Assembly: GCF_014649875.1 (NCBI RefSeq)
Contig: NZ_BMTW01000005.1
Location: 104,456-168,455 of the forward strand
Length of the DNA: 64,000 bases
Direction of reading: 5' to 3'
Source: Streptomyces rubiginosohelvolus
Lineage (GTDB): Bacteria > Actinomycetota > Actinomycetes > Streptomycetales > Streptomycetaceae
Of the stretch, positions 49,293 through 57,921 are shown one piece after another (position 1 is the first letter of the stretch; each line of letters opens with the position of its first letter). The position numbers and the translations under genes are program-made. Below the pieces are notes generated by a model that saw nothing but the letters and a program-made list of their open reading frames with translations, had not been told where the DNA came from and did no database searches.

Positions 49293-50613
49293 CGACGGAC
49301 AGCAGACCAGCACCTACCCCGGCGACGGCTTCCCCGAGCGCAAGGGCCCCCGCCACGCGGCCCCCAGGAAGTCGCTGCTGACCAAGCTCCACCTCCCCAG
49401 CGGTAAGAAGGCGCTGGCGCTCGCGGCGATGCCGACGGCGGTCTTCGTGGGCATGGGACTGACCCCCAAGCTCGCCCTGGCCGACGACAACGGCGACATC
49501 CCCTTCGCGGCGGGACCGTGTGTCACCCGGTCCGACGAGCCGAGCGAGAGCGAGTCGCCGAAGCCGACCCCGTCCCCCTCGGCCACCGAGAAGGACGACG
49601 CCTCCGGCAAGGACGACTCCGCGACTCCGAAGCCCTCGGCGAGCGGTTCCGCGTCCGACCCGGACAAGGACCCGGCGGCCGACGACGCGAAGCCGGACCC
49701 GGACAAGTCGGCTTCGTCCGCCGGTGAGAAGCCCGCCGAGAAGCCCTCCGCGACCCCGACGCCCACGAAGTCGAAGAACCCCCTCGACCCGCTCGGCCTC
49801 GGCGACGCGCTCAAGGACCTCTTCGACGGGCCGGACGACGACAAGGCGGAGGGCGAGGCCGAGGAGTCGGCCGACCCGTCCGCGAGCCCCACCACCGAGG
49901 CTCCCAAGCCGTCCGAGAAGCCCGAGGACACGGCGAAGGAGCAGCCGAAGGACCCGGTCAAGGGTGCCGCGGACAAGGCGAAGGAGACGTCCGACAAGAC
50001 GGCCGACGCCATCCGTGAGGCGGCCGGGAAGGCCGGCAAGGACGTCGAGGAGCTCGACGAGGACGCCAAGGGACTCGACCCCAAGAAGGACGAGGACATC
50101 CCCGACGGCGCCAAGCCCCGCTTCCCGTGCCCCGAGGCCGACCCGGAGGCGCTGGCCGCGGCCGAGCTGGAGCCCGGCATCCCGCTGCTCCCGTCCGACC
50201 CGTGGACGCTGGAGTCGACGCTGCTCACGCTCAACGGGCTCGACTACCACGGCATCGTCGAGGTGAAGAAGGCGGACGGCAGCATCAAGAAGGTGCTGAA
50301 GTTCACCGCCAGTTCCATCGACATCAAGGACCTGCACCAGCTGACCGTGGGACCCGCGGGCACGACGGGCCATGTGAAGTCGCGGCCCGGCTCCACGTCG
50401 ACGATCCGCGACGGCGAGGTGACGATGTACACGGAGGAGCTGAAGGGCAACCTCTTCGGCCTCATCCCGATCACCTTCAGCCCGGAGACCCCGCCGCCGC
50501 TGAACGTCCCCTTCGCCTTCTTCACCAAGGTGAAGGTGACGCAGGCCGGCCAGTTCGGCGGCACGCTCACCGTGCCCGGACTGAAGAACTACCTGGAGGG
50601 TGGCCAGGGCTAG
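49282..50613 (+). CDS. Secreted protein with long Ser/Asp/Lys/Pro-rich linker and C-terminal folded domain
   Basis: A 443-residue protein with an unusually long, basic N-region, then a signal segment (KALALAAMPTAVFVGMGLTPKLALA). Residues of about 75-265 are a highly charged low-complexity linker (SESESPKPTPSPSATEKDDASG..., EKPAEKPSATPTPTKSK, AADKAKETSDKTADAIREAAGKAGKDVEELDEDAKG). A folded domain of about 160 residues ends the protein (PWTLESTLLTLNGLDYHGIVEVKKADGSIKKVLKFTASSIDIKDLHQLTV...TMYTEELKGNLFGLIPITF). GTG 49282 has GGGAGG upstream and overlaps the DUF6114 gene by 11 bp, so it is coupled to it. The linker could span the cell wall. No enzyme motif is visible. A very strong terminator follows. 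Confidence 0.85.
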   Translation: MRGDDGQQTSTYPGDGFPERKGPRHAAPRKSLLTKLHLPSGKKALALAAMPTAVFVGMGLTPKLALADDNGDIPFAAGPCVTRSDEPSESESPKPTPSPSATEKDDASGKDDSATPKPSASGSASDPDKDPAADDAKPDPDKSASSAGEKPAEKPSATPTPTKSKNPLDPLGLGDALKDLFDGPDDDKAEGEAEESADPSASPTTEAPKPSEKPEDTAKEQPKDPVKGAADKAKETSDKTADAIREAAGKAGKDVEELDEDAKGLDPKKDEDIPDGAKPRFPCPEADPEALAAAELEPGIPLLPSDPWTLESTLLTLNGLDYHGIVEVKKADGSIKKVLKFTASSIDIKDLHQLTVGPAGTTGHVKSRPGSTSTIRDGEVTMYTEELKGNLFGLIPITFSPETPPPLNVPFAFFTKVKVTQAGQFGGTLTVPGLKNYLEGGQG

Positions 50614-50653
50614 CCGTCCCCCGCCCGCCTCCCCGAGCCCGTCCGGGAGCCGC

Positions 50654-50703
50654 ACAACGCCGTGGGCCGTACTCCTCACCAGGAGTACGGCCCACGGCGT
50701 TGT
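50654..50703. terminator. Very strong bidirectional terminator
   Basis: A perfect 23-bp inverted repeat (50654-50676 and 50681-50703) with loop CACC separates the convergent secreted-protein gene and pyk. Confidence 0.93.
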
Positions 50704-50718
50704 GGTGCGGGTTGCGGG

Positions 50719-52149
50719 TCAGTCCCGCTCGCCGCCGCCCAGGTGGTGCACCCGGACCATGTTGGTGGTGCCGGGGACGCCGGGGGGCGAGCCGGCGGTG
50801 ATGACCATCGTGTCGCCGGAGCTGTAGCGGTTCAGCTTGAGCAGCTCCGCGTCGACCAGGTCCACCATCGCGTCGGTGTTGTCCGCGTGCGGGACGACGT
50901 GCGACTCGACGCCCCAGCTCAGCGCGAGCTGGTTGCGGGTGGCCTCGTCCGTGGTGAAGGCCAGGATCGGCTGTGCCGTGCGATAGCGGGAGAGACGGCG
51001 GGCGGTGTCGCCGGACTGGGTGAAGGCGACCAGGGCCTTGCCGTCGAGGAAGTCCGCGATCTCGCAGGCCGCACGGGCCACCGAACCGCCCTGCGTACGG
51101 GGCTTCTTGCCCTGGACGAGCGGCTGGAGGCCCTTGGAGAGCAGCTCCTCCTCGGCGGCGCAGACGATCTTCGACATCGTCTTGACCGTCTCGATCGGGT
51201 ACGCGCCCACCGAGGACTCGGCGGACAGCATGACCGCGTCCGCGCCGTCCAGGATGGCGTTGGCGACGTCGGACGCCTCGGCGCGGGTGGGCCGCGAGTT
51301 GGTGATCATCGACTCCATCATCTGGGTCGCCACGATCACCGGCTTGGCGTTGCGGCGGCACAGCTCGATGAGGCGCTTCTGCACCATCGGGACCTTCTCC
51401 AGCGGGTACTCGACCGCCAGGTCGCCGCGGGCCACCATCACACCGTCGAACGCCATGACGACGCCCTCCATGTGCTCGACCGCCTGCGGCTTCTCCACCT
51501 TGGCGATGACGGGGACCCGTCGGCCCTCCTCGTCCATCACCTTGTGGACGTCCTTGACGTCGTTCGCGTCCCGGACGAAGGAGAGGGCGACCAGGTCGCA
51601 GCCCATCCGCAGGGCGAAGCGCAGGTCCTCGACGTCCTTCTCGGACAGGGCCGGGACGTTGACCGCCGCACCAGGCAGGTTGATGCCCTTGTGGTCGGAG
51701 ATGACACCGCCCTCGATGACGATGGTCTTCACCCGGGGGCCCTCGACCGCGACGACCTTCAGCTCGACGTTGCCGTCGTTGATCAGGATCGGGTCGCCCT
51801 TGACGACGTCGCCGGGCAGACCCTTGTAGGTCGTGCCGCAGATCGACTTGTCGCCGGGGACGTCCTCGGAGGTGATGGTGAACTCGTCCCCGCGGACCAG
51901 CTCGACCGGGCCCTCGGCGAACTTCGCCAGCCGGATCTTCGGGCCCTGGAGGTCGGCGAGCACGCCCACCGCGCGGCCGGTCTCGGCGGCCGCCTTGCGG
52001 ACACGGTCGTAACGGCCCTGGTGTTCCTCGTGGGAGCCGTGACTGAAGTTGAAACGGGCCACGCTCATGCCGGCCTCGATCAGAGCGACGAGCTGCTCGT
52101 GCGAGTCGACGGCGGGACCGAGGGTACAGACGATTTTGGAACGGCGCAT
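50719..52149 (-). CDS. pyk: Pyruvate kinase
   Basis: The enzyme converts phosphoenolpyruvate and ADP to pyruvate and ATP. The 476 residues match bacterial type-II pyruvate kinases. Visible elements are MRRSKIVCTLGPAV at the start, ARFNFSHGSHEEH, VIAKVEKPQAVEH (catalytic Lys), MVARGDLAVEYPLEKVPMVQKRLI (metal site), ATQMMESMI and the C-terminal regulatory domain. It is the second pyruvate kinase position known in Streptomyces (beside ackA-pta). It is transcribed after ackA on the same strand with a 74-bp gap, so it may share the pta-ackA transcript. Confidence 0.96.
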   Translation of the reverse strand: MRRSKIVCTLGPAVDSHEQLVALIEAGMSVARFNFSHGSHEEHQGRYDRVRKAAAETGRAVGVLADLQGPKIRLAKFAEGPVELVRGDEFTITSEDVPGDKSICGTTYKGLPGDVVKGDPILINDGNVELKVVAVEGPRVKTIVIEGGVISDHKGINLPGAAVNVPALSEKDVEDLRFALRMGCDLVALSFVRDANDVKDVHKVMDEEGRRVPVIAKVEKPQAVEHMEGVVMAFDGVMVARGDLAVEYPLEKVPMVQKRLIELCRRNAKPVIVATQMMESMITNSRPTRAEASDVANAILDGADAVMLSAESSVGAYPIETVKTMSKIVCAAEEELLSKGLQPLVQGKKPRTQGGSVARAACEIADFLDGKALVAFTQSGDTARRLSRYRTAQPILAFTTDEATRNQLALSWGVESHVVPHADNTDAMVDLVDAELLKLNRYSSGDTMVITAGSPPGVPGTTNMVRVHHLGGGERD

Positions 52150-52223
52150 GAGGCGGATCCTATCGGTTTGTTTCGCTGCGGAATATTCCGTCTGGTGGAA
52201 GATACAAAGGGGCGCGGGGGCGC

Positions 52224-53534
52224 TCAGTTGTCGCTGTGCACCGGGCTGTCGGCGTTACCCCGGCTGACCAGTGCGAACGTCTGCTCGGCGATCTCCAGCT
52301 CCTCGTCCGTCGGCACCACGGCGACCGCCACCCGGGCGTACTCCGGCGAGATCAGCCGCGGCTGAGGGGATCGTACGGAGTTGAGCGAGGCGTCCACCGC
52401 CATGCCCAGCTCCTCCAGACCCGCGATGGCAGCTTCCCGCACCGGGGCCGCGTTCTCCCCGACCCCCGCCGTGAACGCCACCGCGTCCACCCGCCCGAGC
52501 ACCGCCGTGTAGGCGCCGATGTACTTCTTCAGCCGGTGGATGTAGATGTCGAAGGCCAGCGAGGCCTGCTCGTCGCCCTCGTCGATCCGGCGGCGGATCA
52601 CCCGCATGTCGTTGTCGCCGCACAGGCCGACCAGACCGCTCTTCTTGTTGAGCAGGACGTCGATCTCGTCGGCCGACATGCCCGCCACCCGCTTCAGGTG
52701 GAAGGTGACCGCCGGATCGATGTCCCCGGAGCGCGTACCCATCACGAGCCCTTCCAAGGGCGTCAGCCCCATCGAGGTCTCCACGCACCGCCCGCCCGCG
52801 ACCGCCGAGGCCGACGCCCCGTTGCCCAGGTGCAGCACGATGACGTTCACCTCCTCGGGGGTCTTCCCCAGCAGTTCTGCCGTCTTCCGCGAGACGTACG
52901 CGTGCGAGGTGCCGTGGAAGCCGTAGCGGCGGATCCGGTGCGCGTCGGCGGTCTCCACGTCGATCGCGTACCGCGCGGCCGCCTCCGGCATCGTCGTGTG
53001 GAACGCCGTGTCGAACACCGCCACCTGCGGCAGGTCCGGCCGCAGCGCCTGGGCGGTGCGGATGCCGGTGATGTTCGCCGGGTTGTGCAGCGGGGCGACC
53101 GGGACCAGCCGCTCGATCTCCTTCAGCACCTCGTCGGTGATCACCGTCGGCGCGCTGAACCGCAGCCCGCCGTGCACCACCCGGTGCCCGATCGCGGCGA
53201 GTTCGGGGGAGTCCAGGCCGAGCCCGTCCGCCGCAAGCTCCTCGGCCGCCGCCTTCAGCGCCTCGTCGTGGTCCGCGATCCGGCCCGTACGCTCCCGGGG
53301 CTCGGCGCCGCCACCGGTCAGCGGCGTGTGCACCAGGCGCGAGGTCTCCTCGCCGATCCGCTCGACCAGACCCGAGGCGAGCCGCGAGCGGTCGCGCATG
53401 TCGAGGAGCTGGTACTTCACCGACGAGGAGCCGGAGTTGAGGACGAGGACGCGGTGCGGTTCCACAGGGGCTGCCGTGCTTTCGTGGTCGGGGGAGGGGG
53501 CGGACGGAGGTACGGAGGAAGGGGCCGGGGTCAT
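52224..53534 (-). CDS. ackA: Acetate kinase
   Basis: AckA transfers phosphate between acetyl-phosphate and ADP. The 436-residue protein carries about 27 extra N-terminal residues (MTPAPSSVPPSAPSPDHESTAAPVEPH) before the conserved VLVLNSGSSSVKYQL. Other motifs: GHRVVHGG, PVAPLHNPANI, VFDTAFHTTMP, YGFHGTSHAYV, HLGNGASASA, GTRSGDIDP and FTAGVGENA. The ATG overlaps the pta stop by 4 bp (ATGA), so the two enzymes are coupled. Together they interconvert acetyl-CoA and acetate and make acetyl-phosphate. Confidence 0.96.
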   Translation of the reverse strand: MTPAPSSVPPSAPSPDHESTAAPVEPHRVLVLNSGSSSVKYQLLDMRDRSRLASGLVERIGEETSRLVHTPLTGGGAEPRERTGRIADHDEALKAAAEELAADGLGLDSPELAAIGHRVVHGGLRFSAPTVITDEVLKEIERLVPVAPLHNPANITGIRTAQALRPDLPQVAVFDTAFHTTMPEAAARYAIDVETADAHRIRRYGFHGTSHAYVSRKTAELLGKTPEEVNVIVLHLGNGASASAVAGGRCVETSMGLTPLEGLVMGTRSGDIDPAVTFHLKRVAGMSADEIDVLLNKKSGLVGLCGDNDMRVIRRRIDEGDEQASLAFDIYIHRLKKYIGAYTAVLGRVDAVAFTAGVGENAAPVREAAIAGLEELGMAVDASLNSVRSPQPRLISPEYARVAVAVVPTDEELEIAEQTFALVSRGNADSPVHSDN

Positions 53535-55612
53535 GCGGGGGACTCCTCGCTCTGCGCCTGGATCGCCGTGATCGCCACCGTGTTGACGATGTCCTGGACT
53601 AGCGCGCCGCGCGAGAGGTCGTTGACGGGCTTGCGCAGACCCTGGAGGACCGGGCCGACCGCCACGGCGCCCGCCGAGCGCTGCACGGCCTTGTAGGTGT
53701 TGTTGCCGGTGTTCAGGTCCGGGAAGATCAGCACGGTCGCCTGGCCCGCCACCTCGGAGTCCGGGAGCTTCGTCGCCGCGACGGTCGGCTCGACCGCCGC
53801 GTCGTACTGGATCGGCCCCTCCACCCGCAGGTCGGGCCGCTCGGCCCGCACCCGCTCGGTCGCCTCGCGCACCTTGTCCACGTCCGCGCCGGAGCCGGAG
53901 GTCCCGGTGGAGTACGACAGCATCGCCACCCGCGGCTCCACGCCGAAGCGGGCCGCCGTCACCGCCGACTGCACCGCGATGTCCGCGAGCTGCTCGGCGT
54001 TCGGGTCCGGGTTGACCGCGCAGTCGCCGTACACGAGGACCTTGTCGGCCAGGCACATGAAGAAGACGGAGGAGACGATCGACGCGTCCGGCTTGGTCTT
54101 GATGATCTCGAACGCCGGGCGGATCGTGGCCGCCGTGGAGTGCACCGACCCGGACACCATCCCGTCGGCCAGACCCTCCTGCACCATCAGCGTGCCGAAG
54201 TAGTTCACGTCCGCCACCACGTCGTACGCCAGCTCCACCGTCACCCCGCGGTGCGCGCGCAGCTGCGCGTACCGCTCGGCGAAGGTCTGCCGCAGCTCCG
54301 AGGTGTGCGGGTCGATCAGCTGGGTCTCGGCGAGGTCGATGCCGAGGTCGGCGGCCTTCTTGCGGATCACGTCCACATCGCCGAGGAGCGTGAGGTCGCA
54401 GACGTCCCGGCGCAGCAGCACATCGGTGGCGCGCAGAACCCGCTCCTCGGCGCCCTCCGGCAGCACCACGCGCTTGCGGTCGGAGCGGGCCTGCTCCAGC
54501 AGCTCGTGCTCGAACATCATCGGCGTGACCCGGCCGCTGCGGGCCACCGAGATCCGGTCGAGCAGCGCCGCGGTGTCCACGTGGCGCTCGAACAGACCGA
54601 GGGCGGTCTCCGCCTTGCGCGGGGTCGCCGCGTTCAACTTGCCTTCGAGGGTGAAGAGTTCGGCGGCGGTGGGGAAGGATCCGCCGGCCACCGACACGAC
54701 CGGGGTCCCCGGTGCGAGCCGGGCGGCCAGCGTGAGTATCTCCTCGCCGGGCCGCTCGTCCAGCGTCAGCAGCACCCCCGCGATGGGCGGGGTGCCCGCG
54801 CTGTGCGCGGCCAGCGAGCCCACCACCAGGTCGGCGCGGTCCCCGGGGGTGACCACCATGCAGCCGGGCGTCAGCGCGTTCAGCAGGTTCGGCAGCATGG
54901 CCCCGCCGAACACGAAGTTCAGCGCGTCGCGCGCAAGACCCGAATCGTCGCCGAGCAGCACCGTGCCGTTCAGCGCCGCGGTGATCTGGGCGACCGTGGG
55001 GGCCGAGAGCGCCGGATCGTCCGGCAGGACGGAGACGGGGACGGGCAGCCGGGCCGCCAGCCGCTCCGCTATCGCCGCGCGGTCCTCGGCGGCGACCCGG
55101 TTCACCACCATGGCCAGCACGTCGCAGCCGAGACCGGCGTAGGCGCGGTAGGCGTTCCGGGTCTCGGCGCGCACGGACTCCGCGGTCTGCCCCTTGCCGC
55201 CGACCACCGCGATCACGGAGGCCCCGAACTCGTTGGCCAGCCGCGCGTTCAGCGCCAGCTCGTCGGGGAGCTGGGTGTCCGCGAAGTCGCTGCCCAGCAC
55301 GAGGACCGCCTCGTACTCCCTGGCCACCTGGTGGAACCGGTCGACGAGCCGCGAGACCAGCTCGTCGGTGCCCTTCTCCGCCTGCACGGCGGAGGCCTCG
55401 TGGTAGTCCAGGCCGTAGACGGTGGCCGGGCTCTGGGAGAGCCGGTAGCGAGCCCGCAGCAGCTCGTAGAGCCGGTCGGGACCGTCATGGACCAGCGGGC
55501 GGAAGACCCCGACCCGGTCCACCTGACGCGTCAGAAGCTCCATGACTCCCAGCTCGACGACCTGCCGGCCGTCCCCCCGGTCGATCCCGGTCACGTACAC
55601 GCTCCGCGCCAC
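53531..55612 (-). CDS. pta: Phosphate acetyltransferase, long form
   Basis: Pta exchanges CoA for phosphate on acetyl-CoA. The 693-residue protein is the long form. Residues of about 1-220 are a P-loop-like (BioD-related) domain that has lost the classical P-loop, starting RSVYVTGIDRGDGRQVVELGVMELL. A DRTGG-like domain follows (TVLLGDDSGLARDALNFVFGG). The C-terminal catalytic PTA domain from about 370 contains MFEHELLEQARSDRKRVVLPEGAEERVLRA, DGMVSGSVHSTAATIRPAFEIIKTKPD, LSYSTGTSGSGADVDKVREAT and VLIFPDLNTGNNTYKAVQR. GTG 55612 has GGAGAGC upstream. It begins the pta-ackA(-pyk) transcript and is divergent from pfkA. Confidence 0.96.
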   Translation of the reverse strand: MARSVYVTGIDRGDGRQVVELGVMELLTRQVDRVGVFRPLVHDGPDRLYELLRARYRLSQSPATVYGLDYHEASAVQAEKGTDELVSRLVDRFHQVAREYEAVLVLGSDFADTQLPDELALNARLANEFGASVIAVVGGKGQTAESVRAETRNAYRAYAGLGCDVLAMVVNRVAAEDRAAIAERLAARLPVPVSVLPDDPALSAPTVAQITAALNGTVLLGDDSGLARDALNFVFGGAMLPNLLNALTPGCMVVTPGDRADLVVGSLAAHSAGTPPIAGVLLTLDERPGEEILTLAARLAPGTPVVSVAGGSFPTAAELFTLEGKLNAATPRKAETALGLFERHVDTAALLDRISVARSGRVTPMMFEHELLEQARSDRKRVVLPEGAEERVLRATDVLLRRDVCDLTLLGDVDVIRKKAADLGIDLAETQLIDPHTSELRQTFAERYAQLRAHRGVTVELAYDVVADVNYFGTLMVQEGLADGMVSGSVHSTAATIRPAFEIIKTKPDASIVSSVFFMCLADKVLVYGDCAVNPDPNAEQLADIAVQSAVTAARFGVEPRVAMLSYSTGTSGSGADVDKVREATERVRAERPDLRVEGPIQYDAAVEPTVAATKLPDSEVAGQATVLIFPDLNTGNNTYKAVQRSAGAVAVGPVLQGLRKPVNDLSRGALVQDIVNTVAITAIQAQSEESPA

Positions 55613-55951
55613 GCGTGCTCTCCGTCCATGTTCGGTGCCGCGACCCGCGGGGCGTCCGGACGTGCGGTGCTGCCCCCGTGCCCGCCCGGTGTTCCGCCGG
55701 GTGCGGCATTGGCCTGCATTGCCTCTTGACGATACCTGCGGGGGCCGCTATATCGCCCGCCGGAGGTCCCGGCGGGCCACGGCCGGAGGCCCCGTCCTCG
55801 GGATTCCTCCTACCCAAGAAAGGCCCGCCCGGCCCGGCCGAAAGCGCGGGGTCCGTGCCGGGCGTGGGACAATCGTCGCGGTTCAGGGCAGGGGGGCCGC
55901 CACCGTCGGCCTCCCGGAAAAGCGCGACTAGCGAGCAGGAGACATACCTCG
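55613..55951. other. Intergenic region of 339 bp between divergent pta and pfkA
   Basis: No coding frame is convincing. It holds the pfkA promoter candidate (55726-55754), which implies a leader of about 190 nucleotides. In the leader are several G+C-rich short inverted repeats (for example around 55758-55777), but no riboswitch family that I recognise. The pta promoter was not identified. Confidence 0.65.
55726..55754 (+). promoter_or_regulatory. Probable pfkA promoter
   Basis: TTGACG (55726-55731) and TATATC (55749-55754) are separated by exactly 17 bases, a good fit to the main housekeeping promoter consensus. Transcription would start near 55761, about 190 bp before the pfkA ATG. Confidence 0.65.
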
Positions 55952-56977
55952 ATGCGCATCGGAATTCTCACCGCGGGCGGCGACTGCCCCGGCCTGAACG
56001 CAGTGATCCGGTCGGTCGTCCACCGGGCCGTCGTCGGCCACGGCGACGAGGTCATCGGCTTCGAGGACGGCTTCAAGGGGCTGCTCGACGGCCACTTCCG
56101 CCCCCTCGACCTCAACGCGGTCAGCGGCATCCTGGCCCGCGGCGGCACGATCCTCGGCTCGGCCCGCCTGGAGCGCGACCGGCTGCGCGAGGCCGCCGAG
56201 AACTGCGAGGAGCTGGCCCGCCGTTACGGCATCGACGCGCTCATCCCGATCGGCGGCGAGGGCACGCTCACCGCGGCCCGCATGCTCGCCGACGCCGGGA
56301 TGCCGGTCGTCGGCGTCCCGAAGACCATCGACAACGACATCTCCTCCACCGACCGCACGTTCGGGTTCGACACGGCGGTGGGCGTCGCGACCGAGGCCAT
56401 AGACCGTCTGAAGACCACCGCCGAGTCCCACCAGCGCGTGATGGTCGTCGAGGTCATGGGCCGGCACGCCGGCTGGATCGCGCTGGAGTCCGGGATGGCC
56501 GGCGGCGCCCACGGCATCTGCCTGCCCGAGCGCCCCTTCCAGGTCGACGACCTGGTCAAGATGGTCGAGGAGCGGTTCTCGCGCGGCAAGAAGTTCGCCG
56601 TCATCTGCGTCGCCGAGGGCGCGCACCCGGCCGAGGGCTCCATGCCGTACGCCAAGGGCGAGATCGACCAGTACGGCCACGAGCGCTTCCAGGGCATCGG
56701 CAACCGCCTCGCCATCGAGCTGGAGACCCGGCTCGGCAAGGAGGCCCGGCCGGTCATTCTCGGCCATGTCCAGCGCGGCGGCACCCCGACCGCGTACGAC
56801 CGGGTGCTCGCCACCCGCTTCGGCTGGCACGCCGTCGAGGCCGTGCACCAGGGCGAGTTCGGCCGGATGACCGCCCTGCGCGGCACCGACATCGCCATGG
56901 TCCCGCTCGCCGAGGCCGTCACCCAGCTGAAGCGGGTGCCTGTCGAGCGGATGGACGAGGCCGAGTCGGTCTTCTAG
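55952..56977 (+). CDS. pfkA: 6-phosphofructokinase, group III ATP-type
   Basis: The enzyme phosphorylates fructose 6-phosphate to the 1,6-bisphosphate. At 341 residues it shows MRIGILTAGGDCPGLNAVIR, PIGGEGTLTAA, VPKTIDNDISSTDRTFGFDTA (catalytic Asp in IDND), MVVEVMGRHAGWIALESGMAGGA and ILGHVQRGGTPTAYDR. The residue equal to E. coli Gly104 is Gly (GGEGT), indicating ATP use. The Gly124 position is Lys (PKTIDND), as in pyrophosphate enzymes. That combination marks the actinobacterial group III enzymes, which in S. coelicolor are ATP-dependent. It is divergent from pta-ackA-pyk, bringing upper and lower glycolysis together. Confidence 0.95.
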   Translation: MRIGILTAGGDCPGLNAVIRSVVHRAVVGHGDEVIGFEDGFKGLLDGHFRPLDLNAVSGILARGGTILGSARLERDRLREAAENCEELARRYGIDALIPIGGEGTLTAARMLADAGMPVVGVPKTIDNDISSTDRTFGFDTAVGVATEAIDRLKTTAESHQRVMVVEVMGRHAGWIALESGMAGGAHGICLPERPFQVDDLVKMVEERFSRGKKFAVICVAEGAHPAEGSMPYAKGEIDQYGHERFQGIGNRLAIELETRLGKEARPVILGHVQRGGTPTAYDRVLATRFGWHAVEAVHQGEFGRMTALRGTDIAMVPLAEAVTQLKRVPVERMDEAESVF

Positions 56978-57003
56978 GACCTGCTTCTTCCGGTCGCTCC
57001 GAA

Positions 57004-57033
57004 CCGCACGGGCCGCACGGGCGGCCCGTGCGG
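57004..57033. terminator. Hairpin terminator between pfkA and the XRE gene
   Basis: CCGCACGGGCCGC (57004-57016) pairs perfectly with GCGGCCCGTGCGG (57021-57033) around loop ACGG, between convergent genes. Confidence 0.85.
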
Positions 57034-57035
57034 AG

Positions 57036-57740
57036 TCACACCCCGGCGGTCCGCCAGAACTGCTCCACCACCCGGGCCAGGAACGCCCGGCCCGCGTCGC
57101 CCGTGGACCCGGAGCGCTCCTGGCCGGTGCTGCTCCAGCTCAGCGTCGAGACCATCAGGGCCTGGTAGTCGGTGTGCAGCTGCTCCAGCACGTCCTGGAT
57201 CAGCGCCCGGTCCAGCGGGACGACCTTCGCCACCGGCCGGACGTACGCCTGCCAGCGCGTGGTGACCGCGCTGCTCAGCAACTCCGCCAGCTCGTCGTCA
57301 CGTCCCGTCGCCGTCAGGAACTGCGCCGCCGTCAGACCCAGGGCCCGACACAGCGCCGTGGACTGCTTCTCGTTGCCCCGCCAGCGCCCCGACTCCTCCA
57401 TCCGCAGATACGAGGCGCCGGTCATCCCCAGCTGCCGGGCCAGCTCGTCCACGGTCAGCTCCCGGGTCATCCGGTGCTCCCGCAGGGTGGCCGCGGCGGC
57501 CAGCAGCTCTCCGGGCGCGCACCACAGGACGCCGGCGAGGGCGGTCAGCTCGCGTTCCCCGGGGGTCGCGATGCCGCGCTCCCAGGCGACGACGGTCTCT
57601 GCGCTGATCCGGAGTCCGTACTGGGCGGCGAGCCCGTAGGCGACATGGCCGGGAGCCATCCCCAGTGCCTCGCGGAGACGGCGCGCGGCGGGGGCGTTGA
57701 AGGGCGGGGTGGGGTGCACGGGCCCACCGTAGAAGTCCAT
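57036..57740 (-). CDS. XRE-family DNA-binding protein with two helix-turn-helix domains
   Basis: The 234-residue protein carries two Cro/C1-type motifs. One lies near residues 18-75 (ARRLREALGMAPGHVAYGLAAQYGLRISAETVVAWERGIATPGERELTALAGVL). The second lies near 90-145 (MTRELTVDELARQLGMTGASYLRMEESGRWRGNEKQSTALCRALGL). The C-terminal helical part (about 150-234) is unassigned. ATG 57740 has GGCGGAA upstream; the longer upstream frame is Arg-rich and not family-like. Homologues sit beside pfkA in Streptomyces. Its target is unknown. Confidence 0.85.
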   Translation of the reverse strand: MDFYGGPVHPTPPFNAPAARRLREALGMAPGHVAYGLAAQYGLRISAETVVAWERGIATPGERELTALAGVLWCAPGELLAAAATLREHRMTRELTVDELARQLGMTGASYLRMEESGRWRGNEKQSTALCRALGLTAAQFLTATGRDDELAELLSSAVTTRWQAYVRPVAKVVPLDRALIQDVLEQLHTDYQALMVSTLSWSSTGQERSGSTGDAGRAFLARVVEQFWRTAGV

Positions 57741-57921
57741 TTCCGCCCTGGCTACGGTACGTTCCCCACAGAACACGCTTCGTAGGAACCTCCAGCCGCG
57801 AACCGGGCGGGCGGTACGGGAAACCCGCCCCACCAGCGCTTTCTTTTCCGGCGCAGAAAGGGACCTCCGGGACCGGAAAACCGACCGGCAAGCGCTTGTC
57901 GGCCCGGCGGGCGCCGAACGG

